64,000 bases of DNA from CBDAUN01 sp965214615. GTDB lineage: Bacteria; Pseudomonadota; Gammaproteobacteria; Arenicellales; JAJDZL01. The notes beneath the pieces are model-generated. The model saw only the letters and a list, made by a program, of their open reading frames with translations. It made no database searches and was not told where the DNA came from. The stretch covers positions 372,001 through 436,000 of the forward strand of contig OZ243952.1 of NCBI GenBank assembly GCA_965214615.1, in the 5' to 3' direction. Position numbers and translations under genes: made by a program. Positions 35,849 to 44,972 of this stretch are shown piece by piece; the first letter of the stretch is position 1, and every line of letters begins with the position of its first letter.

Positions 35849-36246
35849 AGCGAATGTGACTCGTGAACAGCTCTCTTGTATTCAATCGGATTATAAGGGG
35901 GAAGCGGCGAATATTTTAATTTCAATTTCACCGGGCTGAAATATTCGCAGTCGCGGAAAGACACGCGGCGCACCCGGCGCACGCACAGCCCGGCGGCGTC
36001 AGTTCGCCGGGTGCGCCGAATTGGTCGGTGTTGCGCACACTCGGCAAGCGATGCGCGGATTGGTATAAAATGGGCATAGCGGCGCACACAAATTTCAACG
36101 CATCTTTTTGATATCCGCAATGTCTGCGGCAGCATGCGGATTCGCTCGCGATTCGCATACTTCGAGCGGCATTGGATTCGACGCAGCAAAAAGAACTCGA
36201 TTCGTCGTATCTCGGACCTCTTGATCCGGCTCTTTGGAAATTGACC
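35849..36246. other. Divergent intergenic region between yqgE and the metallophosphoesterase gene
   Basis: About 400 bases holding promoters for both directions. It contains a perfect 14-bp inverted repeat (separate entry) and a TATAAAAT (36064-36071) that could be a -10 element toward the plus-strand gene. I see no gene. A long minus-strand frame crosses it, but it is a shadow of the metallophosphoesterase gene. Confidence 0.4.
35966..36018. repeat. Perfect 14-bp inverted repeat with 25-base loop
   Basis: CGGCGCACCCGGCG (35966-35979) and CGCCGGGTGCGCCG (36005-36018) are exact reverse complements around a 25-base GC-rich loop. It has no T-tract. It could be a REP-like palindrome, an RNA structure in the yqgE leader or a repressor target. 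Confidence 0.6.
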
Positions 36247-37002
36247 ATGAAATTGCTCATTTATTCGGATCTGCATCTGGAATTTGCACATTTCGATGTG
36301 CCCCTGGACGGCTATGACGCTGTAGTGCTCGCAGGCGATATCGGTCTCGGAACGCAAGGTGTCGAATGGGCGCTTGAAAATTTCAAGGATGTTCCGGTGC
36401 TGTACGTATTCGGAAACCACGAATACTACAGGCACGAAATCGACTCGGCAATGAACCGGGCGCGCGAGACGGCGGCCGGGTCCAATGTGCGCGTCATGGA
36501 GAATGAATCGTCGGTGATCGGCGACGTGGAGTTTCTTGGCGCAACGCTGTGGACTGACTTTGAATTGAACGGCAAATCCGAAGACAACAAGCAACTGGCC
36601 GAACACTGGATGAACGACTACCGTCAAATCGACTACGGCAGGCAGTGCCTGAGGCCGAGCGATACGCAGCGGTTTCATTTCGAATCGCGCGATTTTCTCG
36701 ACCGGATGCTGTCGCTCGAAACCGAAGCCGAAAAGCGCATCGTGATCACGCATCACGCGCCTTGCGCCAAGTCCCTGATAGGCCGGCGCATTGGCGGTAC
36801 GTTATCGTTCGCCTACGCCTCGTCGCTCGACAGTCTCGTCGAACGAAGCGGGGCTGCGCTGTGGATTCACGGGCACACGCACGAATCCGTCGACTACCGC
36901 ATTGGCGAAACCCGGGTGATTTCAAACCCGCGCGGCTATGCGAGACGTACAAATGACGCGGAAAATCCTGAGTTTATTCCCGACTGCATCGTTGACGTAT
37001 GA
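36247..37002 (+). CDS. Metallophosphoesterase
   Basis: 251 residues with the calcineurin-like metal-binding series: YSDLHLEF (Asp-x-His), LAGDIGLGT (Gly-Asp), FGNHEYY (Gly-Asn-His-Glu), THHAP and GHTHE. It hydrolyses a phosphoester; the substrate is not evident. ATG at 36247 begins the first beta strand directly. It lies 73 bases upstream of tkt on the same strand. Confidence 0.92.
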   Translation: MKLLIYSDLHLEFAHFDVPLDGYDAVVLAGDIGLGTQGVEWALENFKDVPVLYVFGNHEYYRHEIDSAMNRARETAAGSNVRVMENESSVIGDVEFLGATLWTDFELNGKSEDNKQLAEHWMNDYRQIDYGRQCLRPSDTQRFHFESRDFLDRMLSLETEAEKRIVITHHAPCAKSLIGRRIGGTLSFAYASSLDSLVERSGAALWIHGHTHESVDYRIGETRVISNPRGYARRTNDAENPEFIPDCIVDV

Positions 37003-37020
37003 CGGCATGCGATTTTAATC

Positions 37021-37048
37021 GTGCGGCGGCAAGCGAACTGGGCCGCAC
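37021..37048 (+). other. Stem-loop between the phosphoesterase gene and tkt
   Basis: GTGCGGC and GCCGCAC pair perfectly around a 14-base loop in the 73-base gap before tkt. No T-tract follows, so it is either a weak terminator or a processing site in the mRNA. Confidence 0.4.
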
Positions 37049-37075
37049 CAGCGACCTGAAATTCGAATTGAGAAT

Positions 37076-39103
37076 ATGACAGCAAATATTGACGACGTTT
37101 CCACCTCGCTTCGCGTCCAGCGTGTCAATGCGCTGCGCTTTCTCGCGATGGATGCTGTCCAGGCAGCCAATTCAGGGCATCCGGGCATGCCGATGGGCAT
37201 GGCGGACATTGCCGAATTGCTGTGGACGCAGTTTCTAAGGCACAATCCGAAGGATCCGAAGTGGATCGACCGGGACCGCTTCGTACTGTCGAACGGACAC
37301 GGTTCGATGCTCATCTATGCGCTGCTGCATCTTGCGGGATACGACCTGGGTATGGATGAGATTCGCCAATTCCGGCAAATGGGATCCAAAACGCCCGGGC
37401 ACCCCGAATACGGTCTGACCCCGGGCGTTGAAACGACCACCGGCCCGCTGGGACAGGGTTTTGCCAACGCGGTCGGCATGGCACTGGCCGAAAAGGCGCT
37501 TGCCGCACAGTTCAATCGTCCGGGGCATTCGATCATCGACCATCGCACCTACGTCTTTGTCGGCGATGGCTGCCTGATGGAGGGCGTTTCCCACGAAGCC
37601 GCCTCGTTTGCCGGAACCCATCGGCTCGGCAAGCTGATCACCGTTTTCGACGACAACGGGATTTCGATTGACGGTGAAGTGGCCGACTGGTGCTCTGACG
37701 ACATCTCGAAACGGTTCGATGCCTACGGCTGGCATGTCATTGACGCGGTGGATGGACACGATGAAGGCGCGATTCGCCGGGCCCTGGCTCTTGCTGTCGA
37801 AACCGCCGACCGGCCAAGTCTGATCTGCTGCAAGACGGTGATCGGATACGGCTCTCCTGCCAAGCAGGGCACGGCGGCGGCGCATGGCGCACCGCTGGGC
37901 GAAGAGCAGATTCAGCTGGTACGCGAAGCGCTGGACTGGCCCCATGAGCCGTTTGCGATTCCAGATTCGGTCTATGAAACCTTCGACTGCTGCGCCGCAG
38001 GTGCCAAGCTGCAGGAGCGCTGGGAGGATGCATTCTGCCAGTACCGCGCCGAATATCCCGAATTGGCGGCACAGCTGGTGCGGCGCATGAACGGCGATTT
38101 GCCGGATTCCTGGAATCGGCTTGCACCCGAGCGAATCGGCGAAGCCGCCCGGTCTGCTGCAACTGTGGCCTCGCGCAAGTCCTCGCAGATCGCATTGGAC
38201 GCGTTCGGCCCCTTGCTTCCCGAACTAATCGGCGGGTCCGCCGATCTGACCGGCTCGAACCTGACGTTCTGGAAAGACTCCAAGGCGATCACTGCCGGTG
38301 ATGCGAGCGGCAACTATGTCTATTTCGGGGTGCGCGAATTCGGCATGTCATGCATGGTGAACGGAATGACTCTGCATGGCGGCTTCATTCCCTACGGCGC
38401 GACGTTTCTGATGTTTTCCGAATACGCGCGCAACGCGCTTCGCATGGCCGCATTGATGGAGATACGCTCGATCTTCGTCTTCACCCATGATTCGATCGGT
38501 CTCGGCGAAGACGGGCCGACGCATCAGGCGGTGGAGCAGGCGGCGACGCTGAGGCTGATGCCGAACATGTCGGTCTGGAGGCCCTGCGACACCGCTGAAA
38601 CGCTGGTTGCGTGGCGCGCGGCGCTTGAGCGGCGCGATGGACCCACAAGCCTTCTTTTGTCGCGACAGAATCTCGCGCAGCACCCGCGCAGCGACGAGCA
38701 GCTGGCGATGATCGGACAAGGCGGCTACGTGCTGATCGAACCTGGTGGCGATCCGGAGGCGGTTGTCATTGCGACCGGCTCGGAAGTGTCGTTCGCCGTC
38801 GAAGCCGCGAACGCGATGAATGCGGGTGGGCGGTCCATCCGTGTCGTGTCGCTGCCTTCGGTCGACGTTTTTAAGGCGCAGAGCCAAAGCTATCAGGATT
38901 CGGTGATTCCTCCGCAGATTCGAAAGCGAGTGGTGATCGAGGCAGGGGTCACGGCGCTTTGGGCGCAGTTCGCAGGCCCTGAGGGCATTGTCCTGGGGGT
39001 GGATGAATTCGGCTGCTCGGCGCCGGGCGCACAGATATACGATCACTTCAATTTGAACAGCGGCGCGGTCGAGGCGGCAGTGGGAAGACTGCTGGCTTCG
39101 TGA
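37076..39103 (+). CDS. tkt: Transketolase
   Basis: 675 residues. ThDP enzyme of the non-oxidative pentose phosphate pathway. N-terminal AANSGHPGMPMGMA, FVLSNGHGSML, the ThDP-Mg motif GDGCLMEGVSHEAAS and the C-terminal VRYAEFG-like FGVREFGMSCMVNG with TYGLGEDGPTHQPVEQ-like LGEDGPTHQAVEQ. It is first in a run of central-carbon genes (gap, pgk, pyk, fba). Confidence 0.97.
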   Translation: MTANIDDVSTSLRVQRVNALRFLAMDAVQAANSGHPGMPMGMADIAELLWTQFLRHNPKDPKWIDRDRFVLSNGHGSMLIYALLHLAGYDLGMDEIRQFRQMGSKTPGHPEYGLTPGVETTTGPLGQGFANAVGMALAEKALAAQFNRPGHSIIDHRTYVFVGDGCLMEGVSHEAASFAGTHRLGKLITVFDDNGISIDGEVADWCSDDISKRFDAYGWHVIDAVDGHDEGAIRRALALAVETADRPSLICCKTVIGYGSPAKQGTAAAHGAPLGEEQIQLVREALDWPHEPFAIPDSVYETFDCCAAGAKLQERWEDAFCQYRAEYPELAAQLVRRMNGDLPDSWNRLAPERIGEAARSAATVASRKSSQIALDAFGPLLPELIGGSADLTGSNLTFWKDSKAITAGDASGNYVYFGVREFGMSCMVNGMTLHGGFIPYGATFLMFSEYARNALRMAALMEIRSIFVFTHDSIGLGEDGPTHQAVEQAATLRLMPNMSVWRPCDTAETLVAWRAALERRDGPTSLLLSRQNLAQHPRSDEQLAMIGQGGYVLIEPGGDPEAVVIATGSEVSFAVEAANAMNAGGRSIRVVSLPSVDVFKAQSQSYQDSVIPPQIRKRVVIEAGVTALWAQFAGPEGIVLGVDEFGCSAPGAQIYDHFNLNSGAVEAAVGRLLAS

Positions 39104-39105
39104 GC

Positions 39106-39131
39106 GGCGGCATTATTCTTAGCATGCCGCC
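39106..39131 (+). other. Intercistronic stem-loop between tkt and gap
   Basis: GGCGGCAT and ATGCCGCC pair perfectly (8 bp) around a 10-base loop immediately after the tkt stop codon. Such structures often stabilise the upstream mRNA or set different expression levels in glycolytic operons. No T-tract. Confidence 0.45.
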
Positions 39132-39178
39132 ACGGCGGCGAAACCAATTGAAATTTTGACAGGAGCAATGCAAAGGCT

Positions 39179-40186
39179 ATGGCGATAAAGGCGGCAATCA
39201 ACGGATTCGGGCGCATCGGGCGCAATATCATGCGGGCGCTTTACGAATCATCCAGAACGAACGAGATTTCAGTCGTTGCAATCAATGATCTTGCGGACCG
39301 CAAGACCAATGCCCATTTGCTGCAATACGATTCGGTTCACGGCCGCATGCCTGCCAGAGTCGATGTCGTTGACGAGGGTTTTACCATCGATGGCGACCTG
39401 ATTCGCACCTACAGCGAGAGAAATCCGGCAGACCTGCCCTGGAAGGAACTCGGCGTGGACGTAGTGCTCGAATGCACGGGTATTTTCGCCGACAAGGAAA
39501 AGGCGTCGGCCCATCTGGATGCCGGCGCATCCAAGGTCATTCTGTCTGCGCCTGGCAAGGGCGTCGATGCGACTGTGGTCTACGGCGTCAATCATCAGGT
39601 GCTCAAATCGAGCGATACGGTGATTTCAAATGCCTCGTGCACGACGAACTGCCTGGCGCCGGTTTCCAAGGTACTGAACGATGCATTCGGCATTCGCTCC
39701 GGGCTGATGACCACTGTGCACGCCTACACCAACGACCAGGTGCTGACGGATGTGTTTCATCCGGATCTTAGGCGCGCCCGTTCGGCGACACAGTCGATGA
39801 TTCCGACGAGTACCGGAGCGGCGTCCGCCATCGGCCTGGTGCTGCCCGAGTTGGACGGCAAGCTGGACGGCTTTGCGGTGCGCGTGCCCACAGTCAACGT
39901 CTCGCTGGTCGATCTGACCATCGAAACCGAGTCCGATGTCACTGTCGATGCGATCCATCGCACGATGCGGGCCGCCGCCGATGGCCCGCTTCAAGGAATT
40001 CTCGTCTATAACGACGTGCCGCTGGTGTCGGTGGACTTCAATCATTCGACCGCTTCGTCGGTATACGAGGCGTCAACCACCCGGGTTGTGGGCGAGCGAG
40101 CGGCAAAAGTGTGCTGCTGGTACGACAACGAGTGGGGATTTTCGAATCGCATGCTGGATACGACCATGGCGCTGATGAGCGCCTAG
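39179..40186 (+). CDS. gap: Glyceraldehyde-3-phosphate dehydrogenase
   Basis: 335 residues. NAD-binding GFGRIGRN at residues 9-16, catalytic Cys in SNASCTTNCLAP (about 156) and His in TTVHAYTNDQ (about 183), with GAASAIGLVLPEL and WYDNEWGFSNRM. HAYTNDQ and the overall pattern favour GAPDH over erythrose-4-phosphate dehydrogenase, although in Pseudomonas the tkt-x-pgk position is often epd. A GGAG ribosome site lies upstream of the ATG. Confidence 0.95.
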   Translation: MAIKAAINGFGRIGRNIMRALYESSRTNEISVVAINDLADRKTNAHLLQYDSVHGRMPARVDVVDEGFTIDGDLIRTYSERNPADLPWKELGVDVVLECTGIFADKEKASAHLDAGASKVILSAPGKGVDATVVYGVNHQVLKSSDTVISNASCTTNCLAPVSKVLNDAFGIRSGLMTTVHAYTNDQVLTDVFHPDLRRARSATQSMIPTSTGAASAIGLVLPELDGKLDGFAVRVPTVNVSLVDLTIETESDVTVDAIHRTMRAAADGPLQGILVYNDVPLVSVDFNHSTASSVYEASTTRVVGERAAKVCCWYDNEWGFSNRMLDTTMALMSA

Positions 40187-40206
40187 TAGCCGGATGCGCT
40201 GAATTT

Positions 40207-41415
40207 ATGCTTGGCATCAAGGATGTAGAGGTTGAAAGCAGGCGGGTACTGATACGCGCCGATTTGAACGTGCCGATCGAAAACGGCGCGGTGGCGTCGG
40301 CTGAGCGCATCAGCGCGGCGCTGCCCACGATCCGCCATGCGCTTGAACGCGGCGCTGCGGTTCAGGTGATGTCGCATCTGGGCCGGCCGCAGGAAGGATC
40401 TGCGGACCCGGAGTTTTCGCTCAGGCCGGTCGCGGCAAGACTGCAGCAGGAGCTTGGCGCGAAAGTTCGCTTCATTGACGAGTGGATCGACGGAGTCCCG
40501 GTTGCATGCGGCGAAGTGGCGCTGTTTGAGAATGTACGCTTTTTGCCTGGCGAGACCGGCAACGAGCAAAGCCTCGGTCGGCGCATGGCGCAATTGTGCG
40601 ATGTCTATGTGATGGATGCTTTCGGCTCGGCTCATCGGGCTCATGCCTCGACGTGCGCCGTCGCAGGCTTTGCGCCGATATCGTGCGCGGGGCTGCTTCT
40701 AGGGCGTGAGATCGAATCGCTGAACGCAGCGCTGGAGCAGCCTCGGCGTCCCGTCGTATCGATTGTCGGCGGCGCCAAAGTGGCGGATAAGCTGCCTGTG
40801 CTGCGTCGCCTGGCCGAGCTTTCGGACAATCTGATTGTCGGTGGAGGCATTGCCAATACGTTTCTCGCTGCGGCCGGACATCCGATTGCCCGATCGCTGC
40901 ATGAGCCGCATTTGCTTGATACGGCGCGGGAAATCATGGCCGCGTCAGATGCAAAAGGCTGTCAGATTCCATTGCCGTCGGATGTCGTAGTCGCCGATGC
41001 CATTGACAATGCTGAAAGTACAAGAAATTTACAAATAGACGATGTGTCAGGAGGAGACATGATTTTTGATATCGGCAGCGACACCCGCAGCGCCTACCGC
41101 GCCATGCTGCTTGATGCCGGGACGATCCTGTGGAATGGACCTGCAGGCGTGTTCGAGCGCGAACTGTTCGAAAAAGGGACGAAGGCCATCGCCCGCGCTG
41201 TTGCCGAAAGTTCTGCATACAGCGTTGCCGGCGGCGGCGACACTTTGGCGGCACTGGGCAAATTCGGCCGGATCGAGGACGTATCCTACATCTGCACGGG
41301 AGGAGGGGCGTTTCTCGACTATGTGCAAGGCAAGACACTGCCTGCCATCGAAGCTCTTAATCAGGCGCAGATGCGCCGCGAAGCCGGCCGCCCGGCGCTT
41401 GCGCAATTGTCATGA
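40207..41415 (+). CDS. pgk: Phosphoglycerate kinase
   Basis: 402 residues. Substrate-binding LIRADLNVPIENG (about 16), SHLGRP (about 59), LFENVRFLPGET and the ATP site GPAGVFE and AGGGDTLAAL near the C-terminus. ATG at 40207 begins the normal N-terminus MLGIKDVEVESRRVLIRAD. It lies 20 bases after gap, and its stop overlaps pyk by 4 bases. Confidence 0.96.
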   Translation: MLGIKDVEVESRRVLIRADLNVPIENGAVASAERISAALPTIRHALERGAAVQVMSHLGRPQEGSADPEFSLRPVAARLQQELGAKVRFIDEWIDGVPVACGEVALFENVRFLPGETGNEQSLGRRMAQLCDVYVMDAFGSAHRAHASTCAVAGFAPISCAGLLLGREIESLNAALEQPRRPVVSIVGGAKVADKLPVLRRLAELSDNLIVGGGIANTFLAAAGHPIARSLHEPHLLDTAREIMAASDAKGCQIPLPSDVVVADAIDNAESTRNLQIDDVSGGDMIFDIGSDTRSAYRAMLLDAGTILWNGPAGVFERELFEKGTKAIARAVAESSAYSVAGGGDTLAALGKFGRIEDVSYICTGGGAFLDYVQGKTLPAIEALNQAQMRREAGRPALAQLS

Positions 41416-42836
41416 CTTTTCGTCAGACCAAGATCGTCGCGACGCTGGGCCCAGCGACCGACCCGCGAGAAGTGACGGAAAAAATCATCCGAAGAGGCGT
41501 CAATGTGGTGCGGATCAATTTCTCCCACGGCGATTCGGAGCGCCAGCGCGAGCGCGTCGAACTGGTGCGCGAGTGCGCACGGCGGCAAAAGCGCGCTGTC
41601 AGCATACTTGCAGATTTGCAGGGACCGAAAATTCGGATTGCCAAATTCAAGGATGGACCGGTATTCCTGAACAAAGGCGACCGGTTCGTATTGAACGCCG
41701 AACTGGATGCCGAACAGGGCACGCTCGAGCGTGTCGGTGTGACCTACCGAAATTTGCCGAAGGACGTGAAGCTCGGCGATGTGCTGATCGTCGACGATGG
41801 AAATATCGTTCTGCGTGTCACGGAGGTTCTTGATCCTCTGGTGACCACCGAGGTGCTGGTCGGCGGTGAGCTTTCCAATTCGAAGGGCATCAACCGTCAA
41901 GGCGGAGGGCTCACAGCATCGTCCCTGACCGCCAAGGACCATAAAGACATCCGCACAGCCGGCGAGATCGATGTCGACTATCTGGCGGTATCGTTTGTGC
42001 GCAACGAGGTTGACGTACAAATTGCGCGCGAGTTGCTGCGCGCGACCGGATGCCAGGGAGGAATCATTTCGAAGGTTGAGCGTGCCGAGGCGGTGGAGAA
42101 CATGGAGGAGATCATCACTGCGTCTGACGGAATCATGATCGCGCGGGGAGACCTTGCGGTGGAAATTGGCGATGCACGCCTGCCAGGCGTGCAAAAGCGG
42201 CTGATTCGCATGGCGCGGGAGCGAAACTGCCTTACGATTACTGCGACTCAGATGATGCAGTCGATGATCGAAAGCTCCCAGCCTACCCGGGCGGAGGTTT
42301 TGGATGTGGCCAATGCCGTGCTGGACGGATCCGACGCGGTCATGCTGTCGCAGGAATCCGCAGTCGGGCGCCATCCTGCAAAAGTGGTGGCGGCGCTGGA
42401 CCGCATCTGCCGGGGCAGCGAATTGACCGACTACGAGGTCAAGCTGGATGCGCAGCCGCGCGGGCGCTATGTGAACGTTGAAGAGGCGATTGCTACTGCA
42501 GCCATGCATTCGGCGAAATCGTTTAACATTGTGGCCATTGTGGCATTGACCGAATCGGGCAGCACTGCAAAGTGGCTGTCCCGAATGCTGTCCGGAATTC
42601 CGATTTTCGCAGTTTCGAGCCATTCGGCGACGCATCGCCGGGTCGCCTTGTTCCGCGGCGTGCACCCGATCGACCTTGAACTTTCCGAAGACTCGGAGCT
42701 TCGGGTGGAGAGGCAGGTCATCAACGAACTGCTGCGGCGTGAAAATGTCGCAAAAGGAGACCGCGTGGTCATCACCAAGGGCGACCTTATGGGTGTCGAA
42801 GGCGGGACCAATACGATGAAAATTATTACTGTTTGA
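41412..42836 (+). CDS. pyk: Pyruvate kinase
   Basis: 474 residues. The starting stretch is KIVATLGPATD with NFSHGDSE and LADLQGPKIRI. The catalytic Lys region is IISKVERAEAVEN, followed by MIARGDLAVEIG, and the Thr-rich loop ITATQMMQSMI. It performs the ATP-yielding last step of glycolysis. Translationally coupled to pgk through an ATGA overlap. Confidence 0.96.
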   Translation: MTFRQTKIVATLGPATDPREVTEKIIRRGVNVVRINFSHGDSERQRERVELVRECARRQKRAVSILADLQGPKIRIAKFKDGPVFLNKGDRFVLNAELDAEQGTLERVGVTYRNLPKDVKLGDVLIVDDGNIVLRVTEVLDPLVTTEVLVGGELSNSKGINRQGGGLTASSLTAKDHKDIRTAGEIDVDYLAVSFVRNEVDVQIARELLRATGCQGGIISKVERAEAVENMEEIITASDGIMIARGDLAVEIGDARLPGVQKRLIRMARERNCLTITATQMMQSMIESSQPTRAEVLDVANAVLDGSDAVMLSQESAVGRHPAKVVAALDRICRGSELTDYEVKLDAQPRGRYVNVEEAIATAAMHSAKSFNIVAIVALTESGSTAKWLSRMLSGIPIFAVSSHSATHRRVALFRGVHPIDLELSEDSELRVERQVINELLRRENVAKGDRVVITKGDLMGVEGGTNTMKIITV

Positions 42837-42881
42837 ATATTGCAATGAGTTGGCGTACGAATTTTGTGAGGAGGCGCAAAA

Positions 42882-43907
42882 ATGGATCGAAAACAGCTTG
42901 AGTTGACAGCCCGCGAGATGGTGGCTCCCGGAAGAGGGATTCTGGCGATGGATGAAAGCACCCCGACGTGCGCGAGCAGGTTTGAAAAGCTTGGCGTTGA
43001 GTGTACCGAGGCGTCGCGTCGCAGCTATCGGGAATTGCTGGTGACAACGCCGAGTCTTGCCAAGTACATCAGCGGCGCGATTCTGTTTGACGAGACGATA
43101 CGTCAAACGGTGCTGGACGGAGTAGCGTTTGCCGAATATCTGGACCGCATCGGCATCGTGCCGGGTATCAAGGTTGACAAGGGCGCCAAGGCGCTTGCGC
43201 TGCACAGCGGCGAGAAGGTCACCGAAGGTCTGGACGGTTTGCGCGAGCGTTTGGCCGAGTATGTTTCTCTCGGTGCGCGATTTGCCAAATGGCGTGCGGT
43301 AATTACGATCAGCGATGAAGCGCCGACGAAGGCGTGCATTGCGGCGAATGCCCACGGGCTGGCGCGCTATGCCGCCCTTTGCCAGGAAGCGGGCGTGGTT
43401 CCGATCGTCGAGCCCGAAGTGCTGATGGACGGAGCGCATACGATCGAGCGCTGCCGCGAAGTGACCGAGCAGGTGCTGCATGATGTCTATCTCCAGCTCG
43501 CCGAACAGGACGTGATGCTCGAAGGCACGGTGCTAAAGCCGAACATGGTGCTTTCCGGAAAGGAGTGTCCCGTCCAGGCGGATGTCGGGCAAGTCGCAGA
43601 CCAGACCGTACGATGCCTGCTAGCCGCTGTTCCGTCGCAAGTGCCGGGGATTGCATTTCTTTCCGGCGGCCAGACCGACGAGCAGGCGACGCAGCACCTT
43701 AATGCGATGAATCAATTGGACTTGAATGCGCCTTGGAAACTGACGTTCTCCTACGGGCGCGCGTTGCAGCAGGCGCCGATGAAGGCGTGGTCAGGCAACG
43801 ACGGAAACAAGGATGAAGTGCACCGCCAGGCCGCGTTGAGAGCGATGGTCAATTCGGCTGCATCGAATGGCGAATACAGCATCGAAATGGATCAGATGAG
43901 CGCTTAG
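42882..43907 (+). CDS. fba: Class I fructose-bisphosphate aldolase
   Basis: 341 residues resembling the eukaryotic-type class I (Schiff-base) aldolase. N-terminal GRGILAMDESTPT, then GIKVDKGAK, the Schiff-base Lys in TVLKPNMVLSGKE and FLSGGQTDEQA. Class I enzymes need no zinc. A strong AGGAGG ribosome site lies before the ATG. It is the fifth gene of the central-carbon run, and moaD begins 10 bases after its stop. Confidence 0.96.
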   Translation: MDRKQLELTAREMVAPGRGILAMDESTPTCASRFEKLGVECTEASRRSYRELLVTTPSLAKYISGAILFDETIRQTVLDGVAFAEYLDRIGIVPGIKVDKGAKALALHSGEKVTEGLDGLRERLAEYVSLGARFAKWRAVITISDEAPTKACIAANAHGLARYAALCQEAGVVPIVEPEVLMDGAHTIERCREVTEQVLHDVYLQLAEQDVMLEGTVLKPNMVLSGKECPVQADVGQVADQTVRCLLAAVPSQVPGIAFLSGGQTDEQATQHLNAMNQLDLNAPWKLTFSYGRALQQAPMKAWSGNDGNKDEVHRQAALRAMVNSAASNGEYSIEMDQMSA

Positions 43908-43917
43908 CGCGATTGCA

Positions 43918-44151
43918 ATGTCGGTCAAGGTCCTGTTCTTTGCATCGTTGGCGGATTCGGTCGGCCAGCGGGAGCTGGCCGTCGACAGTGCCGGACTCGG
44001 CACTGCGCGCGATGTCTGGGAGGCGGTGATCAACGATGCCGGCATTCCTGACAATGCGCTGGTGGCGATCAACAAGCAGTATGCCGAAATGGAAGACGAA
44101 GTGAACGACGGGGACGAAGTTGCGTTTTTTCCGCCGGTAACCGGAGGCTAG
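43918..44151 (+). CDS. moaD: Molybdopterin synthase small subunit MoaD
   Basis: 77 residues, ubiquitin-like beta-grasp sulfur carrier. Starts VKVLFFASLADSVG and ends PPVTGG, whose terminal Gly-Gly is adenylated by MoeB and then thiocarboxylated. It lies 10 bases after fba and 2 bases before moaE, so molybdopterin synthase appears joined to the glycolytic transcript. Confidence 0.95.
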   Translation: MSVKVLFFASLADSVGQRELAVDSAGLGTARDVWEAVINDAGIPDNALVAINKQYAEMEDEVNDGDEVAFFPPVTGG

Positions 44152-44153
44152 CG

Positions 44154-44606
44154 ATGCGGGTTGCGTTGCTTGAATCGGATTTTGATCCTTGGCGCGAAGT
44201 GGCTAGGTTCGCCGAGTCGATCCCGCAGGGCCGATTCGGGGCAACTGCGGTTTTTGTCGGTACCATGCGCGATTTCAACGGCGATGAAGCGGTTGCCGAG
44301 ATGCTGCTTGATCACTACGAGGGGATGACGCAGAAGCATCTTTCGGATCTTGCGGCCGAAGTGGCGGAGCAATACCAGTTGACAGACCTGATGATGCTGC
44401 ACCGAGTCGGAAAAGTGGTGCCCTCAGATCCGATCGTTGTGGTTGCAGCGTGGTCCGCTCATCGTGCACAGGCGTTTGCAGCCTGTGAGCGAATGGTGGA
44501 AGATCTGAAGTCGAAGGCGCCGTTCTGGAAGAAGGAGACATTGACCGGCGGCCGAGCGCGCTGGGTGGAAGGCAACACGGCGTCGCGCAAGGCGCTTTAT
44601 GGTTAA
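44154..44606 (+). CDS. moaE: Molybdopterin synthase catalytic subunit MoaE
   Basis: 150 residues. Family phrases are GATAVFVGTMRDFNGDE, LDHYEGMTQK, MLHRVGKVVPSDPIVVVAAWSAHRAQAF and the catalytic Lys region SKAPFWKKETLTGG. It converts precursor Z into molybdopterin using MoaD thiocarboxylate. Starts 2 bases after moaD. Confidence 0.96.
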   Translation: MRVALLESDFDPWREVARFAESIPQGRFGATAVFVGTMRDFNGDEAVAEMLLDHYEGMTQKHLSDLAAEVAEQYQLTDLMMLHRVGKVVPSDPIVVVAAWSAHRAQAFAACERMVEDLKSKAPFWKKETLTGGRARWVEGNTASRKALYG

Positions 44607-44621
44607 ACGAGGTGGGAGCCA

Positions 44622-44936
44622 ATGACCGGGATAGATGACAAGACACGTACCGAAATCGAGGCTGCGGCGTTTCGACGTCTGGTCGAGCACTTTCGGACCC
44701 ATACCGAAGTGCAGAATATCGACTTGATGAATCTGGCGGATTTTTGCCGCAACTGCCTGTCGAAGTGGTACCGCAGCGCCGCTGAAGAGCGCGGACTCGA
44801 AATGAGCTACGAAGATGCGCGATCAATCATCTATGGCATGCCGTATTCGCAGTGGAAGGATCGCTATCAGCTCGAAGCGAGTGCGGAGCAAAAGGCTGCG
44901 TATGCTGAGCGTCAGGCTGCAAAGCAGGCCGACTAG
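44622..44936 (+). CDS. DUF1244 family protein
   Basis: 104 residues. Family motif region FRRLVEHFRTHTEVQNIDLMNLADFCRNCLSKWY with two conserved Cys, then IIYGMPYSQWKDRYQ. It is a small cytosolic helical protein of unknown function. A GGTGGGAG-type ribosome site lies before the ATG, 15 bases after moaE, suggesting co-transcription. Confidence 0.92.
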   Translation: MTGIDDKTRTEIEAAAFRRLVEHFRTHTEVQNIDLMNLADFCRNCLSKWYRSAAEERGLEMSYEDARSIIYGMPYSQWKDRYQLEASAEQKAAYAERQAAKQAD

Positions 44937-44972
44937 TCGCAAGACAGTTCCGGGTTCATCGGAAACCGGCGA

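Noticed and set aside
35803..36756. 317-codon minus-strand frame
   Set aside because: Antisense to the metallophosphoesterase gene and across the yqgE start; its sequence is unlike a protein family.
39179..40186. Erythrose-4-phosphate dehydrogenase (epd) instead of gap
   Set aside because: Active-site surroundings (HAYTNDQ, ASCTTNCLAP) fit GAPDH better, though the tkt-pgk position would allow epd.
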